Positions 17,493 through 26,033 of a DNA stretch of 64,000 bases are shown here, one piece after another. The position numbers were made by a program, and so were the translations under genes. The notes below the pieces were generated by a model. It was given only the letters and a program-made list of their open reading frames with translations, had not been told where the DNA came from and made no database searches. Origin of the DNA: an uncultured Mycobacterium sp. (lineage in GTDB: Bacteria; Actinomycetota; Actinomycetes; Mycobacteriales; Mycobacteriaceae); assembly GCA_900078375.1 (NCBI GenBank), contig FLQS01000045.1:1-64000 (forward strand), in the 5' to 3' direction. Position 1 is the first letter of the stretch; each line of letters starts with the position of its first letter.

Positions 17493-18166
17493 GCCAGCAG
17501 CGGCCCGGCGTCGACGTCGAGCAGGAGCCGACCAACTTTCTGTATCCGTTCATCGATGCGCAGGAACACGACCCGAATTCCCTGCTTGTCGATCTGGCGG
17601 CGTCAGCTCAGGCCAAGGCGGCCGAGAGCGTTGCACTGCGCCGATCCACCCTGGAGTCGAGTGCGGAACTGATCGCAAAAGCCGCGGCTGAGATGGCGGC
17701 ACGATTCGCCGGCGGCGGGCGACTGTTCGCCTTCGGTAACGGCGGCAGCTCCACCGATGCGACCACGCTGGCCACGCTGTTCGCCCGGCCGCCGGCCCGC
17801 CGGCCGCTGCCGGCCTGGTCGTTGACCGCCGACCAGGCGATCCTCACCGCGCTCGGCAACGACGTCGGCTTCGAGCTGGTCTTCGCCCGACAGCTGATTG
17901 CCCGCGCCAAGGCCGGTGACATCGCGGTCGCGATGTCCACCAGTGGCAGTTCACCGGATCTGACGGTGGCGCTGCGGGAGGCCCATCGCCGCGGCATGTA
18001 CACCGTGGGCTTCGCGGGATACGACGGTGGCACGTTCGCGACCAGCCCGGACGTCGACGCCTGCTTCATCGTTCATTCGCAGAGCGTGCACCGGATCCAG
18101 GAATCGCAGGCGCTGCTGGGCTACCACCTGTGGTCGGCAGTGCACGAGCAAGGGACTGATGTCTGA
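17489..18166 (+). CDS. SIS-domain protein, phosphoheptose isomerase (GmhA)-like
   Basis: This 225-residue SIS-fold protein has the phosphosugar-binding signatures FAFGNGGSSTDATTLATLF and VAMSTSGSSPDLTVAL typical of D-sedoheptulose 7-phosphate isomerase. It lies between the SIS-HypC fusion and hypE, overlapping both by a few bases. No heptose pathway gene is nearby, so its role in a hydrogenase operon is unclear; it could supply or sense a metabolite for cofactor assembly. The assignment is by fold; the true substrate is unknown. Confidence 0.82.
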   Translation: MSQQRPGVDVEQEPTNFLYPFIDAQEHDPNSLLVDLAASAQAKAAESVALRRSTLESSAELIAKAAAEMAARFAGGGRLFAFGNGGSSTDATTLATLFARPPARRPLPAWSLTADQAILTALGNDVGFELVFARQLIARAKAGDIAVAMSTSGSSPDLTVALREAHRRGMYTVGFAGYDGGTFATSPDVDACFIVHSQSVHRIQESQALLGYHLWSAVHEQGTDV

Positions 18167-19278
18167 TGAGCAAGGCGGCAAGCGAATACCTTTCGTCAGG
18201 ACCGAGCTTCGCCGAGGGTGAAGTGATCGAACGGATCGAGGCGTTCCGACGGCGCCGTCCACGGTTGCGCGACGAGCATGTGACCCTGGCACACGGAGCG
18301 GGTGGGAAGGCCTCGGCGGCGTTGGTCGACGCGGTATTCCTCGAGGCCTTCCGCAACCCGCACCTTGAATCACTCGGCGACGGCGCGATTCTCACCCTGC
18401 CCAGCGGGGAGCGGATCGCGATGTCCACCGATTCGTTCGTGGTGCAGCCGTTGCGATTTCCCGGCGGCTCGATAGGTCACCTCGCCGTGCACGGCACGGT
18501 CAACGATCTCGCCATGATCGGCGCGGTGCCATCCTGGCTCTCGGCGGCATTCGTGCTCGAGGAGGGCTTCCCGGTGGCCGAGTTGAAGGAGATCGTCGCC
18601 GACATGGCGGCGGCAGCCGCAGCCGCGGGCGTCCAGATCGTCACCGGCGACACGAAGGTGGTGCCCAGGGGGGCCGCCGACGGACTCTTCATCACGACCG
18701 CAGGTACCGGTGTGATTCCCGCCGACAGGCAGCTGTCGTCGGCGCTGGTGCGGGCCGGGGACAAGGTGCTGATGTCGGGAACCATGGGCGACCACGGCAT
18801 GGCGGTCATGCTGGCCCGTGGCGACCTGGCCATGGAGGCTGATATTCAGTCCGACACCGCGGCAGTGAGCCCGTTGGTGGAACTCCTCCTGGCGGCCGCA
18901 CCGTCCACGCGCTGGCTGCGTGACCCCACTCGTGGGGGCGTAGGCACCGTCTGCAATGAGCTCGCCCTGTCCAGCGGTCTCGGCGTGGTGCTCGACGAGG
19001 CGCACCTGCCGATTCGTCCGATGGTGAACGGTGCCTGCGAAATGCTCGGCATCGATCCGCTGTACGTGGCCAACGAGGGCAAGTTCATTGCGGTCGTCGC
19101 GCCGGAGGAGGCCGAGGCCGGTCTGGCGGCATTGCACTCTCATGCGCTGGGAATCGATGCCGCCGAAGTCGGCGAGATCACCGAGGAACCGGCGGCGACG
19201 GTCGTGGTGCGAACCGGGTTTGGCGGTACCCGGATTGTGGACATGCTCGTCGGTGACCCGCTACCGCGTATCTGCTGA
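18166..19278 (+). CDS. hypE: Hydrogenase maturation protein HypE
   Basis: This 370-residue ATP-dependent dehydratase of the PurM/ThiL type turns the thiocarboxamide made by HypF into thiocyanate for the CN ligands. It has the expected HGAGGKASAALVD start, the GDTKVVPRG segment, and the invariant C-terminal PRIC whose last-residue cysteine carries the carbamoyl group. The length is slightly above typical because of an N-terminal extension of about 45 residues before LAHGAGGK. It starts at an ATG overlapping the SIS gene stop. Confidence 0.95.
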   Translation: MSKAASEYLSSGPSFAEGEVIERIEAFRRRRPRLRDEHVTLAHGAGGKASAALVDAVFLEAFRNPHLESLGDGAILTLPSGERIAMSTDSFVVQPLRFPGGSIGHLAVHGTVNDLAMIGAVPSWLSAAFVLEEGFPVAELKEIVADMAAAAAAAGVQIVTGDTKVVPRGAADGLFITTAGTGVIPADRQLSSALVRAGDKVLMSGTMGDHGMAVMLARGDLAMEADIQSDTAAVSPLVELLLAAAPSTRWLRDPTRGGVGTVCNELALSSGLGVVLDEAHLPIRPMVNGACEMLGIDPLYVANEGKFIAVVAPEEAEAGLAALHSHALGIDAAEVGEITEEPAATVVVRTGFGGTRIVDMLVGDPLPRIC

Positions 19279-19295
19279 GAAAGGATGTGACGAAG

Positions 19296-19568
19296 ATGTG
19301 TCTTGGCATTCCTGGCCGAATCGTCGAAATCACTGATGCTGCAAATTTTTTGGCCAAGGTCGACGTTAGCGGCGTACAACGGACGATCAGCGTCCGTCTG
19401 CTGGAACGCGACATGCCCGAGCCGGACGATTGGGTGCTGGTCCATGTCGGTTTCGCGATGGCCAAGATCGACGAGACCGAGGCGTTGCTCACGCTTGCGG
19501 CCGTCCAGAAGCTCGGGACCAGCTATTCCGACGAGATCGACGCGTTCGACTCGTCCTCGATCGTCTGA
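19296..19568 (+). CDS. hypC: Hydrogenase maturation chaperone HypC
   Basis: This is a 90-residue HypC. The ATG at 19296 is chosen because the protein must begin Met-Cys (MCLGIPGRIVEI): after removal of Met the N-terminal cysteine holds the Fe(CN)2CO unit. A GTG at 19287 would bury it. The conserved VLVHVGFAMAKIDETEA helix is present. It carries the iron unit between HypD and the HucL precursor. An AAGGA ribosome site lies at 19281-19285, and the gene sits between hypE and hypD. Confidence 0.95.
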   Translation: MCLGIPGRIVEITDAANFLAKVDVSGVQRTISVRLLERDMPEPDDWVLVHVGFAMAKIDETEALLTLAAVQKLGTSYSDEIDAFDSSSIV

Positions 19569-19583
19569 AAAGGGAGACACGCC

Positions 19584-20723
19584 ATGCGTTTTGTTGATGA
19601 GTTTCGTGATCCCGCGGCTGCCCGCAAGCTCTTGGGCGCGATCGAGCGCCTCGCGGGCGACGACGACGAACAGTTCAAGTTCATGGAAGTGTGTGGCGGG
19701 CACACACACACAATTTACCGACACGGGATCGAGCACCTGCTGCCGGACAACGTCGAGCTGGTGCACGGTCCCGGTTGCCCGGTGTGCGTTATCCCGATGG
19801 GCCGCATCGACGACGCGATGTGGTTGGCGCAGCAGCCCGATGTCATCTTCACCTGCTTCGGCGACATGATGCGGGTGCCGGGTTCGAACGGCAGCCTGCT
19901 GGACGCCAAGGCCCGCGGGGCCGACGTGCGGTTTGTCTACTCTCCGCTGGACGCCCTGAAGTTGGCTGTCGACAATCCGGACAAGCACGTGGTGTTCTTC
20001 GCGATCGGCTTCGAAACCACCGCACCGTCCACGGCGGTGACACTGGTCCGTGCGCGCGAGCTGGGCGTCGGCAATTTCACGGTGTTCTGCAACCACGTCA
20101 CGATCGTGCCGCCCATCAAGGCGATCCTCGAGTCACCGGATCTTCGGCTGTCCGGCTTTCTCGGACCCGGTCACGTTTCGACCGTCGTCGGAAACAGGCC
20201 GTATCGGTTCGTGCCGGAGGTCTACGGTAAACCGTTGGTGGTAGCCGGCTTTGAGCCGCTCGACATCATGGCATCGGTCGCGATGCTGTTGACCCAGATC
20301 CGCGAGGGCCGCTGCGAGGTGGAGAACCAATACTCGCGGGTCGTGAACGAGCACGGCAATCCCGCCGCGCTGGCGCTGATGGGCAAGGTCTTCGCGCTGC
20401 GGCCGCACTTCGAGTGGCGTGGCCTGGGATTCATCTCGCAGAGCGCGTTGAAATTGCATGACGACTACGCCGAATTCGACGCCGAGCTGCGTTACTCGAT
20501 GCCAGGAGTGCGGGTCGCTGATCCTAAAGCGTGCCAGTGCGGGGAAGTACTCAAGGGCGTGCTCAAGCCTTGGGAATGCAAGGTTTTCGGCACGGCGTGC
20601 ACCCCTGAAACCCCGATCGGCACGTGCATGGTGTCCGCCGAGGGAGCATGTGCGGCCTACTACAACTTCGGTCGGATGCACCGCGATGCCGCCAAGTTGG
20701 TGGGCCAGGCTGGACGGGTGTGA
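19584..20723 (+). CDS. hypD: Hydrogenase maturation protein HypD
   Basis: This 379-residue iron-sulfur scaffold is where the Fe(CN)2CO unit is assembled with HypC and HypE. Signatures seen are MEVCGGHTHTIYRHG, GPGCPVCVIP, GFETTAPSTA and the C-terminal cysteine cluster region (CQCGEVLKG, KPWECKVFG, CTPETPIGTCMVSAEGAC). The length is normal. It follows hypC by 15 bases with a GAAAAGGGAG ribosome site. Confidence 0.96.
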   Translation: MRFVDEFRDPAAARKLLGAIERLAGDDDEQFKFMEVCGGHTHTIYRHGIEHLLPDNVELVHGPGCPVCVIPMGRIDDAMWLAQQPDVIFTCFGDMMRVPGSNGSLLDAKARGADVRFVYSPLDALKLAVDNPDKHVVFFAIGFETTAPSTAVTLVRARELGVGNFTVFCNHVTIVPPIKAILESPDLRLSGFLGPGHVSTVVGNRPYRFVPEVYGKPLVVAGFEPLDIMASVAMLLTQIREGRCEVENQYSRVVNEHGNPAALALMGKVFALRPHFEWRGLGFISQSALKLHDDYAEFDAELRYSMPGVRVADPKACQCGEVLKGVLKPWECKVFGTACTPETPIGTCMVSAEGACAAYYNFGRMHRDAAKLVGQAGRV

Positions 20724-20767
20724 TCGTACCTGTGGTATCCCCGCACACCGCCACCGGTGGAACTGAG

Positions 20768-21481
20768 ATGTTCGCGCACTACGCCTACGCCCCGAACCAG
20801 CTCGGCTATTGCGGTCCGCCGGAGACGGCCAGTCTACGTAGCGGGTCGGCCGATATCGTGCGAGCCGCCGCCGCCAGATTCTCCGGTGTCTGGCCGTACC
20901 TGCAGGTACTGTCGAGGATGACCGGCATCGCCGATCCGCTGGACTACCGATTGGTCGAGTCCTATTGGCTCGGTGGTGGTATCGCGGCCGAACTCGATCC
21001 GGGCGATTTCGCGGCCGAGTTGCTCGCCGTCATCGGACCGCGCGCCGGCCACTATTGGTCGCACCTCACCGCGGACCTTGCCAGTGAGGCAGCCGGTAAC
21101 CACTGCTTCCACGTCTTCGGGGTGTACCCGTGGTCGCGGCTGCTTGGCCGGGGGATGGATGAGCATCCGCTGCACGTCCTCGATAGTTGCCGGATCACTT
21201 GGGCGACGGTGCTTTCCCGCGAGGACGATCAGGTAGATGCCAGCTGCCGCAGGCTGACATGGGATGGTCGTGCGCTCGAGTTATCCGAACCCGAGGCGCG
21301 GCGTCTGGATGTGTGGTCCGACGGATACAGTGCACTGCCCGACGTGGCTGTCGGCGACGAGGTCGCGGTGCACTGGGGCCGAGTATGCGGCCGCCTGATG
21401 CCGGACCAGGTTCGGATGCTTGAGGAGAGCACGGCTCGGCAGCTCCGCGCCACCAATCACCGGCTCGCGCAGGGGCGATGA
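20768..21481 (+). CDS. Conserved huc-operon protein, possibly DUF6390
   Basis: This 237-residue protein starts MFAHYAYAPNQLGYCGPPE. It has no signal peptide or membrane span; histidines and tryptophans are frequent (AGHYWSHLTADLASEA, CFHVFGVYPWSRLLG). It resembles a family of unknown function (DUF6390, from memory) found next to actinobacterial hydrogenase genes. The ATG at 20768 has a GGTGGAA ribosome site; a GTG at 20720 overlapping the hypD stop is an alternative that adds 16 residues. It overlaps the next gene by ATGA, and position implies a hydrogenase role. Confidence 0.72.
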   Translation: MFAHYAYAPNQLGYCGPPETASLRSGSADIVRAAAARFSGVWPYLQVLSRMTGIADPLDYRLVESYWLGGGIAAELDPGDFAAELLAVIGPRAGHYWSHLTADLASEAAGNHCFHVFGVYPWSRLLGRGMDEHPLHVLDSCRITWATVLSREDDQVDASCRRLTWDGRALELSEPEARRLDVWSDGYSALPDVAVGDEVAVHWGRVCGRLMPDQVRMLEESTARQLRATNHRLAQGR

Positions 21482-22323
21482 GACCGCGCATCGTCCAAGC
21501 CGATGGCCAGATCGGATTCCATTGGGCCACACCTGCAGGCGCACCGACCACGTTGCCGGACTTGGTTGTCGATGACGAGGAAGCCGATCGATTGGTCGCG
21601 ACCCACCTGGAGGCCCTCGACGATGCGTTGATCATCGCTGCCGAACAGTTCGGTGAGCTCCTCGGCGGGGGCCGCAGGCCCGAAACCGACCGCGAGCGAG
21701 ACGATCTGGTCCATCTGCACCGCGTTCTCGACGGACTGTGTCACGAGTACGCAACAGCACTGGAACTGACGGGCATCAAGGCCGATCTGCGTGCGGGCAA
21801 GATCATCGGAACCGCCGCCCTATTCTCGATCTGTGCCCGGCAACCGGTGGACCTGTTGGGACCTGCTCCATTCGACGGCGAACTCGACGACCCGTCGCTC
21901 GGTGTCGTCAGCGGATTCGGCGAGATGTGCCGGGTGGATCCGGAGCAGCCGTGGAAGGGCGGACGGTGGATCGTCCGGACAGAATCGGAACTGCGCTTCC
22001 CGCTGACGTTGTCGATGTTGCTCTTCGACAGCTCCGGGGTGAACAAGGACGCTGCCCGCGACGAGCATCGCGACGCGTTGTCGTCGGTCGTATCTGCCGC
22101 GAGGGCGCCGGATGCCGACCCGATGGCGGCCGCGTGCGCCCTGGACTGGTTGCTCTACGACTGGTTGATGGCTCACCGCGAGGGCCCCGACAGTGCGGAG
22201 ATCGTGTTCCCGAAGGGTCGCGACGCCGATGCCGCGGTGATCGTCGCCGCCGCGGGCGCATCGGTCGCCGCCAGGGCCACCTTCGATCCCGAGCTTCTTG
22301 CCTCGCCACATAGCCACTGGTAA
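21478..22323 (+). CDS. Uncharacterised last gene of the huc-hyp operon
   Basis: This 281-residue protein is translationally coupled to the previous gene. The middle holds LDGLCHEYATALELTGIKADLRAGKIIGTAALFSIC, largely helical; the C-terminal third is alanine-rich and helical. No catalytic motif or membrane segment is recognised. It ends the operon, with 152 bases before nuoA. It may help hydrogenase assembly or couple it to complex I, but that is only context. Confidence 0.68.
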   Translation: MRPRIVQADGQIGFHWATPAGAPTTLPDLVVDDEEADRLVATHLEALDDALIIAAEQFGELLGGGRRPETDRERDDLVHLHRVLDGLCHEYATALELTGIKADLRAGKIIGTAALFSICARQPVDLLGPAPFDGELDDPSLGVVSGFGEMCRVDPEQPWKGGRWIVRTESELRFPLTLSMLLFDSSGVNKDAARDEHRDALSSVVSAARAPDADPMAAACALDWLLYDWLMAHREGPDSAEIVFPKGRDADAAVIVAAAGASVAARATFDPELLASPHSHW

Positions 22324-22475
22324 ATCAGCCCTCCCCATCACCCGCACATCCCCCCATAACGGGGTCTACCCGTCCGCATTGGGTCAGTAGACATGTGGAT
22401 AGCGGTAAGCCGAAATGGCTTTGGCCGCATCCGTCCGTCTAGTGTGTGCGTCGCTTTGCCAGGGAGGAGGCAGTC
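22324..22475 (+). promoter_or_regulatory. Gap before nuoA, probable nuo promoter and leader
   Basis: This is the only break between the hydrogenase and nuo operons. It contains a small hairpin CCCC-ATAAC-GGGG around 22352-22364 and a strong ribosome site AGGGAGGAGG at 22461-22470. No clear -10/-35 pair can be fixed by eye. Read-through from the huc-hyp operon is possible. Confidence 0.4.
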
Positions 22476-22835
22476 ATGGGCGTCTATCTGCCAATCCTGG
22501 TGCTCGGCGTGATCGCGGCCGGGTTCTCTGTGGGCTCGGTGGGGATCGCGCTGCTGATCGGTCCCCGGCGGCATAACCGAGCCAAGCTCGAGGCCTACGA
22601 GTGTGGGATCGAGCCGGCCCGCCAACCGATGGGCCTGGGCCGTTTTCCGATCAAGTTCTACCTGACCGCGATGTTGTACATCGTGTTCGACATCGAGATC
22701 GTGTTCCTTTATCCGTGGGCGGTGTCGTTCGACTCGCTGGGTATGTTCGCGCTGGTCGAGATGGTGCTGTTCATGCTGTCGGTGTTCGTGGTTTACGCCT
22801 ACGTGTGGAAGCGGGGTGGCCTGAATTGGGACTAG
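22476..22835 (+). CDS. nuoA: NADH-quinone oxidoreductase subunit A
   Basis: This 119-residue membrane subunit of complex I has three transmembrane helices (about 5-27, 62-82 and 88-110) with the conserved YECGIEP loop between the first two. The ATG at 22476 sits six bases after AGGGAGGAGG, so an upstream in-frame start at 22446 is rejected. It begins the complete nuoABCDEFGHIJKLMN operon and overlaps nuoB. Confidence 0.97.
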   Translation: MGVYLPILVLGVIAAGFSVGSVGIALLIGPRRHNRAKLEAYECGIEPARQPMGLGRFPIKFYLTAMLYIVFDIEIVFLYPWAVSFDSLGMFALVEMVLFMLSVFVVYAYVWKRGGLNWD

Positions 22836-23380
22836 AGGAGCAGCTGCCCGGCGGGATCCTACTGTCGACACTGGAGAAGGTGGCGGGCTACGTCCGCAAG
22901 GGGTCGTTGTGGCCCGCGACGTTCGGATTGGCGTGTTGTGCCATCGAAATGATGGCGACGGCGTCGCCGCGGTTCGACATCGCCCGGTTCGGGATGGAGC
23001 GATTCTCGGCGACCCCCCGGCAGGCCGATTTGATGATCGTCGCCGGACGCGTATCGCAGAAGATGGCTCCGGTGTTGCGGCAGGTCTATGACCAGATGGC
23101 CGAACCGAAATGGGTCCTCGCGATGGGTGTGTGCGCCTCCAGCGGTGGGATGTTCAACAACTACGCCATCGTGCAGGGCGTCGACCATGTGGTGCCGGTG
23201 GACATCTACCTGCCGGGGTGCCCCCCGCGCCCCGAAATGCTGCTGAACGCGATCCTGATGCTGCACGCCAAGATTCAGCAGATGCCGCTGGGGGTGCACC
23301 GCGCCGAGGCCGTCGCCGCTGCGGAACAAGCCGCGCTGGCCGCCAAGCCGACCATCGAGCTGAAAGGCCTGCTGCGATGA
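22826..23380 (+). CDS. nuoB: NADH-quinone oxidoreductase subunit B
   Basis: This 184-residue subunit binds the terminal cluster N2: Cys-Cys in GLACCAIEMMA, then GVCASSGG and LPGCPPRPE. It starts at a TTG (22826, MGLEEQLPGG) inside the end of nuoA, matching the start known for the M. tuberculosis protein. The last 25 residues are a mycobacterial-type extension. Confidence 0.96.
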   Translation: MGLEEQLPGGILLSTLEKVAGYVRKGSLWPATFGLACCAIEMMATASPRFDIARFGMERFSATPRQADLMIVAGRVSQKMAPVLRQVYDQMAEPKWVLAMGVCASSGGMFNNYAIVQGVDHVVPVDIYLPGCPPRPEMLLNAILMLHAKIQQMPLGVHRAEAVAAAEQAALAAKPTIELKGLLR

Positions 23381-24033
23381 GTGGACAGAACGGCGTTCGC
23401 CAGGGGATGTTCGGCGTGGCGGGCAGTGGGGACACGTCGGGATATGGGCGGTTGATTCGATCAACCATTAAGCCGCAGAATGCTTCTCGTCCTTACGGTG
23501 GGTATCTGGACAAGGTCGTCGATCTCCTGACCGCCGGGCTGGCCCAGGCCGGCTGCGTCAACGCCGTCGAGCGGGTCGTCGTCTTCCGCGACGATTTGAC
23601 CCTGGAAATACCGCGCGGCCGGCTCCTTCAGGTGGCGCGGACCTTGCGGGATGACCCGGGGTTGCGATTCGAGCTCTGCCTGGGCGTATCGGGGGTGCAT
23701 TACCCCGAGGACGCCGGTCGTGAACTACACGCGGTGTATCCGTTGATGTCGATCACCCATAACCGCCGGATACGGCTGGAGGTGGCGTGCCCAGACGCTG
23801 ATCCCCATGTGCCCTCACTGTTTTCGGTCTATCCAACGACAGACTGGCACGAACGGGAGACGTACGACTTCTTCGGCATCGTATTCGACGGACATCCGTG
23901 CCTGACCCGGATTGAAATGCCCGACGACTGGGAAGGCCATCCGCAACGCAAGGACTACCCGTTGGGTGGCATTCCGGTGGAGTACCACGGTGCTCAGATT
24001 GCCCCGCCCGACCAGCGAAGGGCGTACCGGTGA
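23377..24033 (+). CDS. nuoC: NADH-quinone oxidoreductase subunit C
   Basis: This 218-residue peripheral-arm subunit is the separate (not NuoCD-fused) form. It has the 30-kDa subunit signature HERETYDFFGIVFDGHPCLT and the RKDYPLGG end. The N-terminal MSGQNGVRQGMFGVAGSGDT extension is the mycobacterial type. It overlaps nuoB by ATGA. Confidence 0.96.
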   Translation: MSGQNGVRQGMFGVAGSGDTSGYGRLIRSTIKPQNASRPYGGYLDKVVDLLTAGLAQAGCVNAVERVVVFRDDLTLEIPRGRLLQVARTLRDDPGLRFELCLGVSGVHYPEDAGRELHAVYPLMSITHNRRIRLEVACPDADPHVPSLFSVYPTTDWHERETYDFFGIVFDGHPCLTRIEMPDDWEGHPQRKDYPLGGIPVEYHGAQIAPPDQRRAYR

Positions 24034-25337
24034 TGACCGAAACCGTGGTCACTGTCGGCGGACAGGATTGGGACCAGATCGTGGCGGCGGCCGCAGCGGG
24101 CTCGCCGTCCGGGGAACGCATCGTGGTGAACATGGGTCCGCAGCACCCGTCGACGCACGGTGTGTTGCGACTGATTCTCGAGATCGAGGGCGAGACGGTC
24201 ACCGAAGCCCGGTGCGGCATAGGGTATTTGCACACCGGTATCGAGAAGAATCTGGAGTTCCGCAATTGGACCCAGGGCGTCACGTTTGTCACCCGAATGG
24301 ACTATCTGTCGCCATTCTTCAACGAGACTGCCTACTGCCTCGGCGTGGAGAAGCTCCTCGGAGTCACCGACGACATCCCGGAACGCGCCAGTGTGATCCG
24401 GGTGATGTTGATGGAACTCAACCGCATCTCCAGTCATCTGGTCGCGTTGGCGACTGGCGGCATGGAACTCGGCGCGATGAGCGCCATGTTCTTCGGGTTC
24501 CTCGGCCGCGAAGACATCCTGAAGGTGTTCGAGGCCATCACCGGACTGCGAATGAACCACGCCTACATTCGCCCGGGTGGGCTGGCCGCCGACCTCCCCG
24601 ACGACGGCGTCGACAGGGTGCGGGCACTGCTGAAGACCCTCCCGGGCCAGCTGCGCGAACTGGAGGATCTACTGCGCGAGAACGCCATCTGGAAGGCACG
24701 CAACGCGGGCATCGGGTATTTGAGTCTGACCGGCTGCATGGCGCTCGGGATCACCGGGCCGGTGCTGCGGGCCACCGGGTTGCCGCACGACCTCCGCAGA
24801 TCGCAACCGTACTGCGGTTACGAGAATTACGACTTCGACGTCATCACCGATGACGGGTGCGACGCGTACGGGCGGTATCTGATCCGGGTTGCCGAAATGA
24901 AGCAATCGCTGACGATCGTCGAGCAGTGTGTGGACAGACTCGAGCGGCTGGCCGGGCAACCGGTGATGATCACCGACAAGAAACTCGCCTGGCCGGCGGA
25001 CCTCAAGCTGGGGCCCGACGGGCTGGGCAACTCTGAAGAGCACATCGCCAAGATCATGGGCACCTCGATGGAAGGGCTCATCCACCATTTCAAGCTGGTG
25101 ACCGACGGCATCCGGGTGCCCGCCGGGCAGGTCTACGTCGCCGTCGAAAGTCCCAGGGGCGAGTTGGGTGTGCACATGGTTTCCGACGGCGGCACCCGGC
25201 CCTACCGGGTGCACTACCGCGACCCGTCGTTCACGAATCTGCAAGCCGTCGCCGCGATGTGTGAGGGCGGCATGGTCGCCGACGTCATCGCCGCCGTCGC
25301 CAGCATCGACCCCGTCATGGGCGGAGTGGACAGATGA
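24033..25337 (+). CDS. nuoD: NADH-quinone oxidoreductase subunit D
   Basis: This 434-residue 49-kDa-type subunit forms the quinone pocket with NuoB. It has the MGPQHPSTHGVLRL start with the quinone-site histidine, then GYLHTGIEKNLE and the C-terminal PRGELG and VASIDPVMGGVDR. The family is related to hydrogenase large subunits but lacks the NiFe cysteines. The ATG at 24033 overlaps the nuoC stop (TGATG); a GTG one codon before is also possible. Confidence 0.96.
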   Translation: MTETVVTVGGQDWDQIVAAAAAGSPSGERIVVNMGPQHPSTHGVLRLILEIEGETVTEARCGIGYLHTGIEKNLEFRNWTQGVTFVTRMDYLSPFFNETAYCLGVEKLLGVTDDIPERASVIRVMLMELNRISSHLVALATGGMELGAMSAMFFGFLGREDILKVFEAITGLRMNHAYIRPGGLAADLPDDGVDRVRALLKTLPGQLRELEDLLRENAIWKARNAGIGYLSLTGCMALGITGPVLRATGLPHDLRRSQPYCGYENYDFDVITDDGCDAYGRYLIRVAEMKQSLTIVEQCVDRLERLAGQPVMITDKKLAWPADLKLGPDGLGNSEEHIAKIMGTSMEGLIHHFKLVTDGIRVPAGQVYVAVESPRGELGVHMVSDGGTRPYRVHYRDPSFTNLQAVAAMCEGGMVADVIAAVASIDPVMGGVDR

Positions 25338-26032
25338 GTGTGGAACTACCGTTGGGGCCGCGCCCCGATGAGCCCGGGTACCCGATCGGAGGACCCAGCG
25401 CGTACCCCGCCGACGTGGTGGCCCGGTTGGAGCGTGACGCGGCGACGATCATCGGGCGCTACCCGCAGGCCCGCTCCGCGTTGCTGCCTCTGCTGCATCT
25501 GGTGCAGGCCGAGCATGGTTACCTCACCTCGGCCGGCATCGGGTTCTGCGCCCGCCACCTCGACCTCACCGAGGCTGAGGTGACCGCGGTCGCCACCTTT
25601 TACTCCATGTATCGACGCACCCCTACCGGCGACTACCTCGTCGGCGTCTGCACCAACACCCTGTGTGCGGTGATGGGCGGCGACGCAATCCTGGACACGC
25701 TGCAATCGCGCCTCGGGATCAAGGCCGGCCAGACCACCGAAGACGGCCGGGTGACGTTGGAGCACGTCGAATGCAACGCCGCCTGCGACTACGCGCCGGT
25801 CGTCATGGTCAATTGGGAGTTCTTCGACAACCAAACGCCGTCCACGGCATGCGAACTCGTCGATGCCCTGCGCAGCGGCGACCGGGTTACCCCCACCCGC
25901 GGGGCTCCCTTGTGCTCCTTCCGCGACACTGCCCGCACCTTGGCGGGCCTGCCTGATCCTCGAGAGTCCAACACCCTCGGTGACGCAACGCTGGCCGGCC
26001 TTCGGGCCGCGCGTGCGGAAGGAGGCGGGTGA
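25334..26032 (+). CDS. nuoE: NADH-quinone oxidoreductase subunit E
   Basis: This 232-residue 24-kDa-type subunit carries cluster N1a. The ligand segments are VCTNTLCAVMGG and ECNAACDYAPVV. The C-terminus (about 170-232) is longer than in E. coli, as in other mycobacteria. It starts at an ATG overlapping the nuoD stop. Confidence 0.95.
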   Translation: MSVELPLGPRPDEPGYPIGGPSAYPADVVARLERDAATIIGRYPQARSALLPLLHLVQAEHGYLTSAGIGFCARHLDLTEAEVTAVATFYSMYRRTPTGDYLVGVCTNTLCAVMGGDAILDTLQSRLGIKAGQTTEDGRVTLEHVECNAACDYAPVVMVNWEFFDNQTPSTACELVDALRSGDRVTPTRGAPLCSFRDTARTLAGLPDPRESNTLGDATLAGLRAARAEGGG

Positions 26033-26033
26033 C

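Noticed and set aside
17489..18166. Heptose pathway gene gmhA of lipopolysaccharide synthesis
   Set aside because: No other heptose genes are present and the gene is translationally coupled to hyp genes; only the fold is similar.
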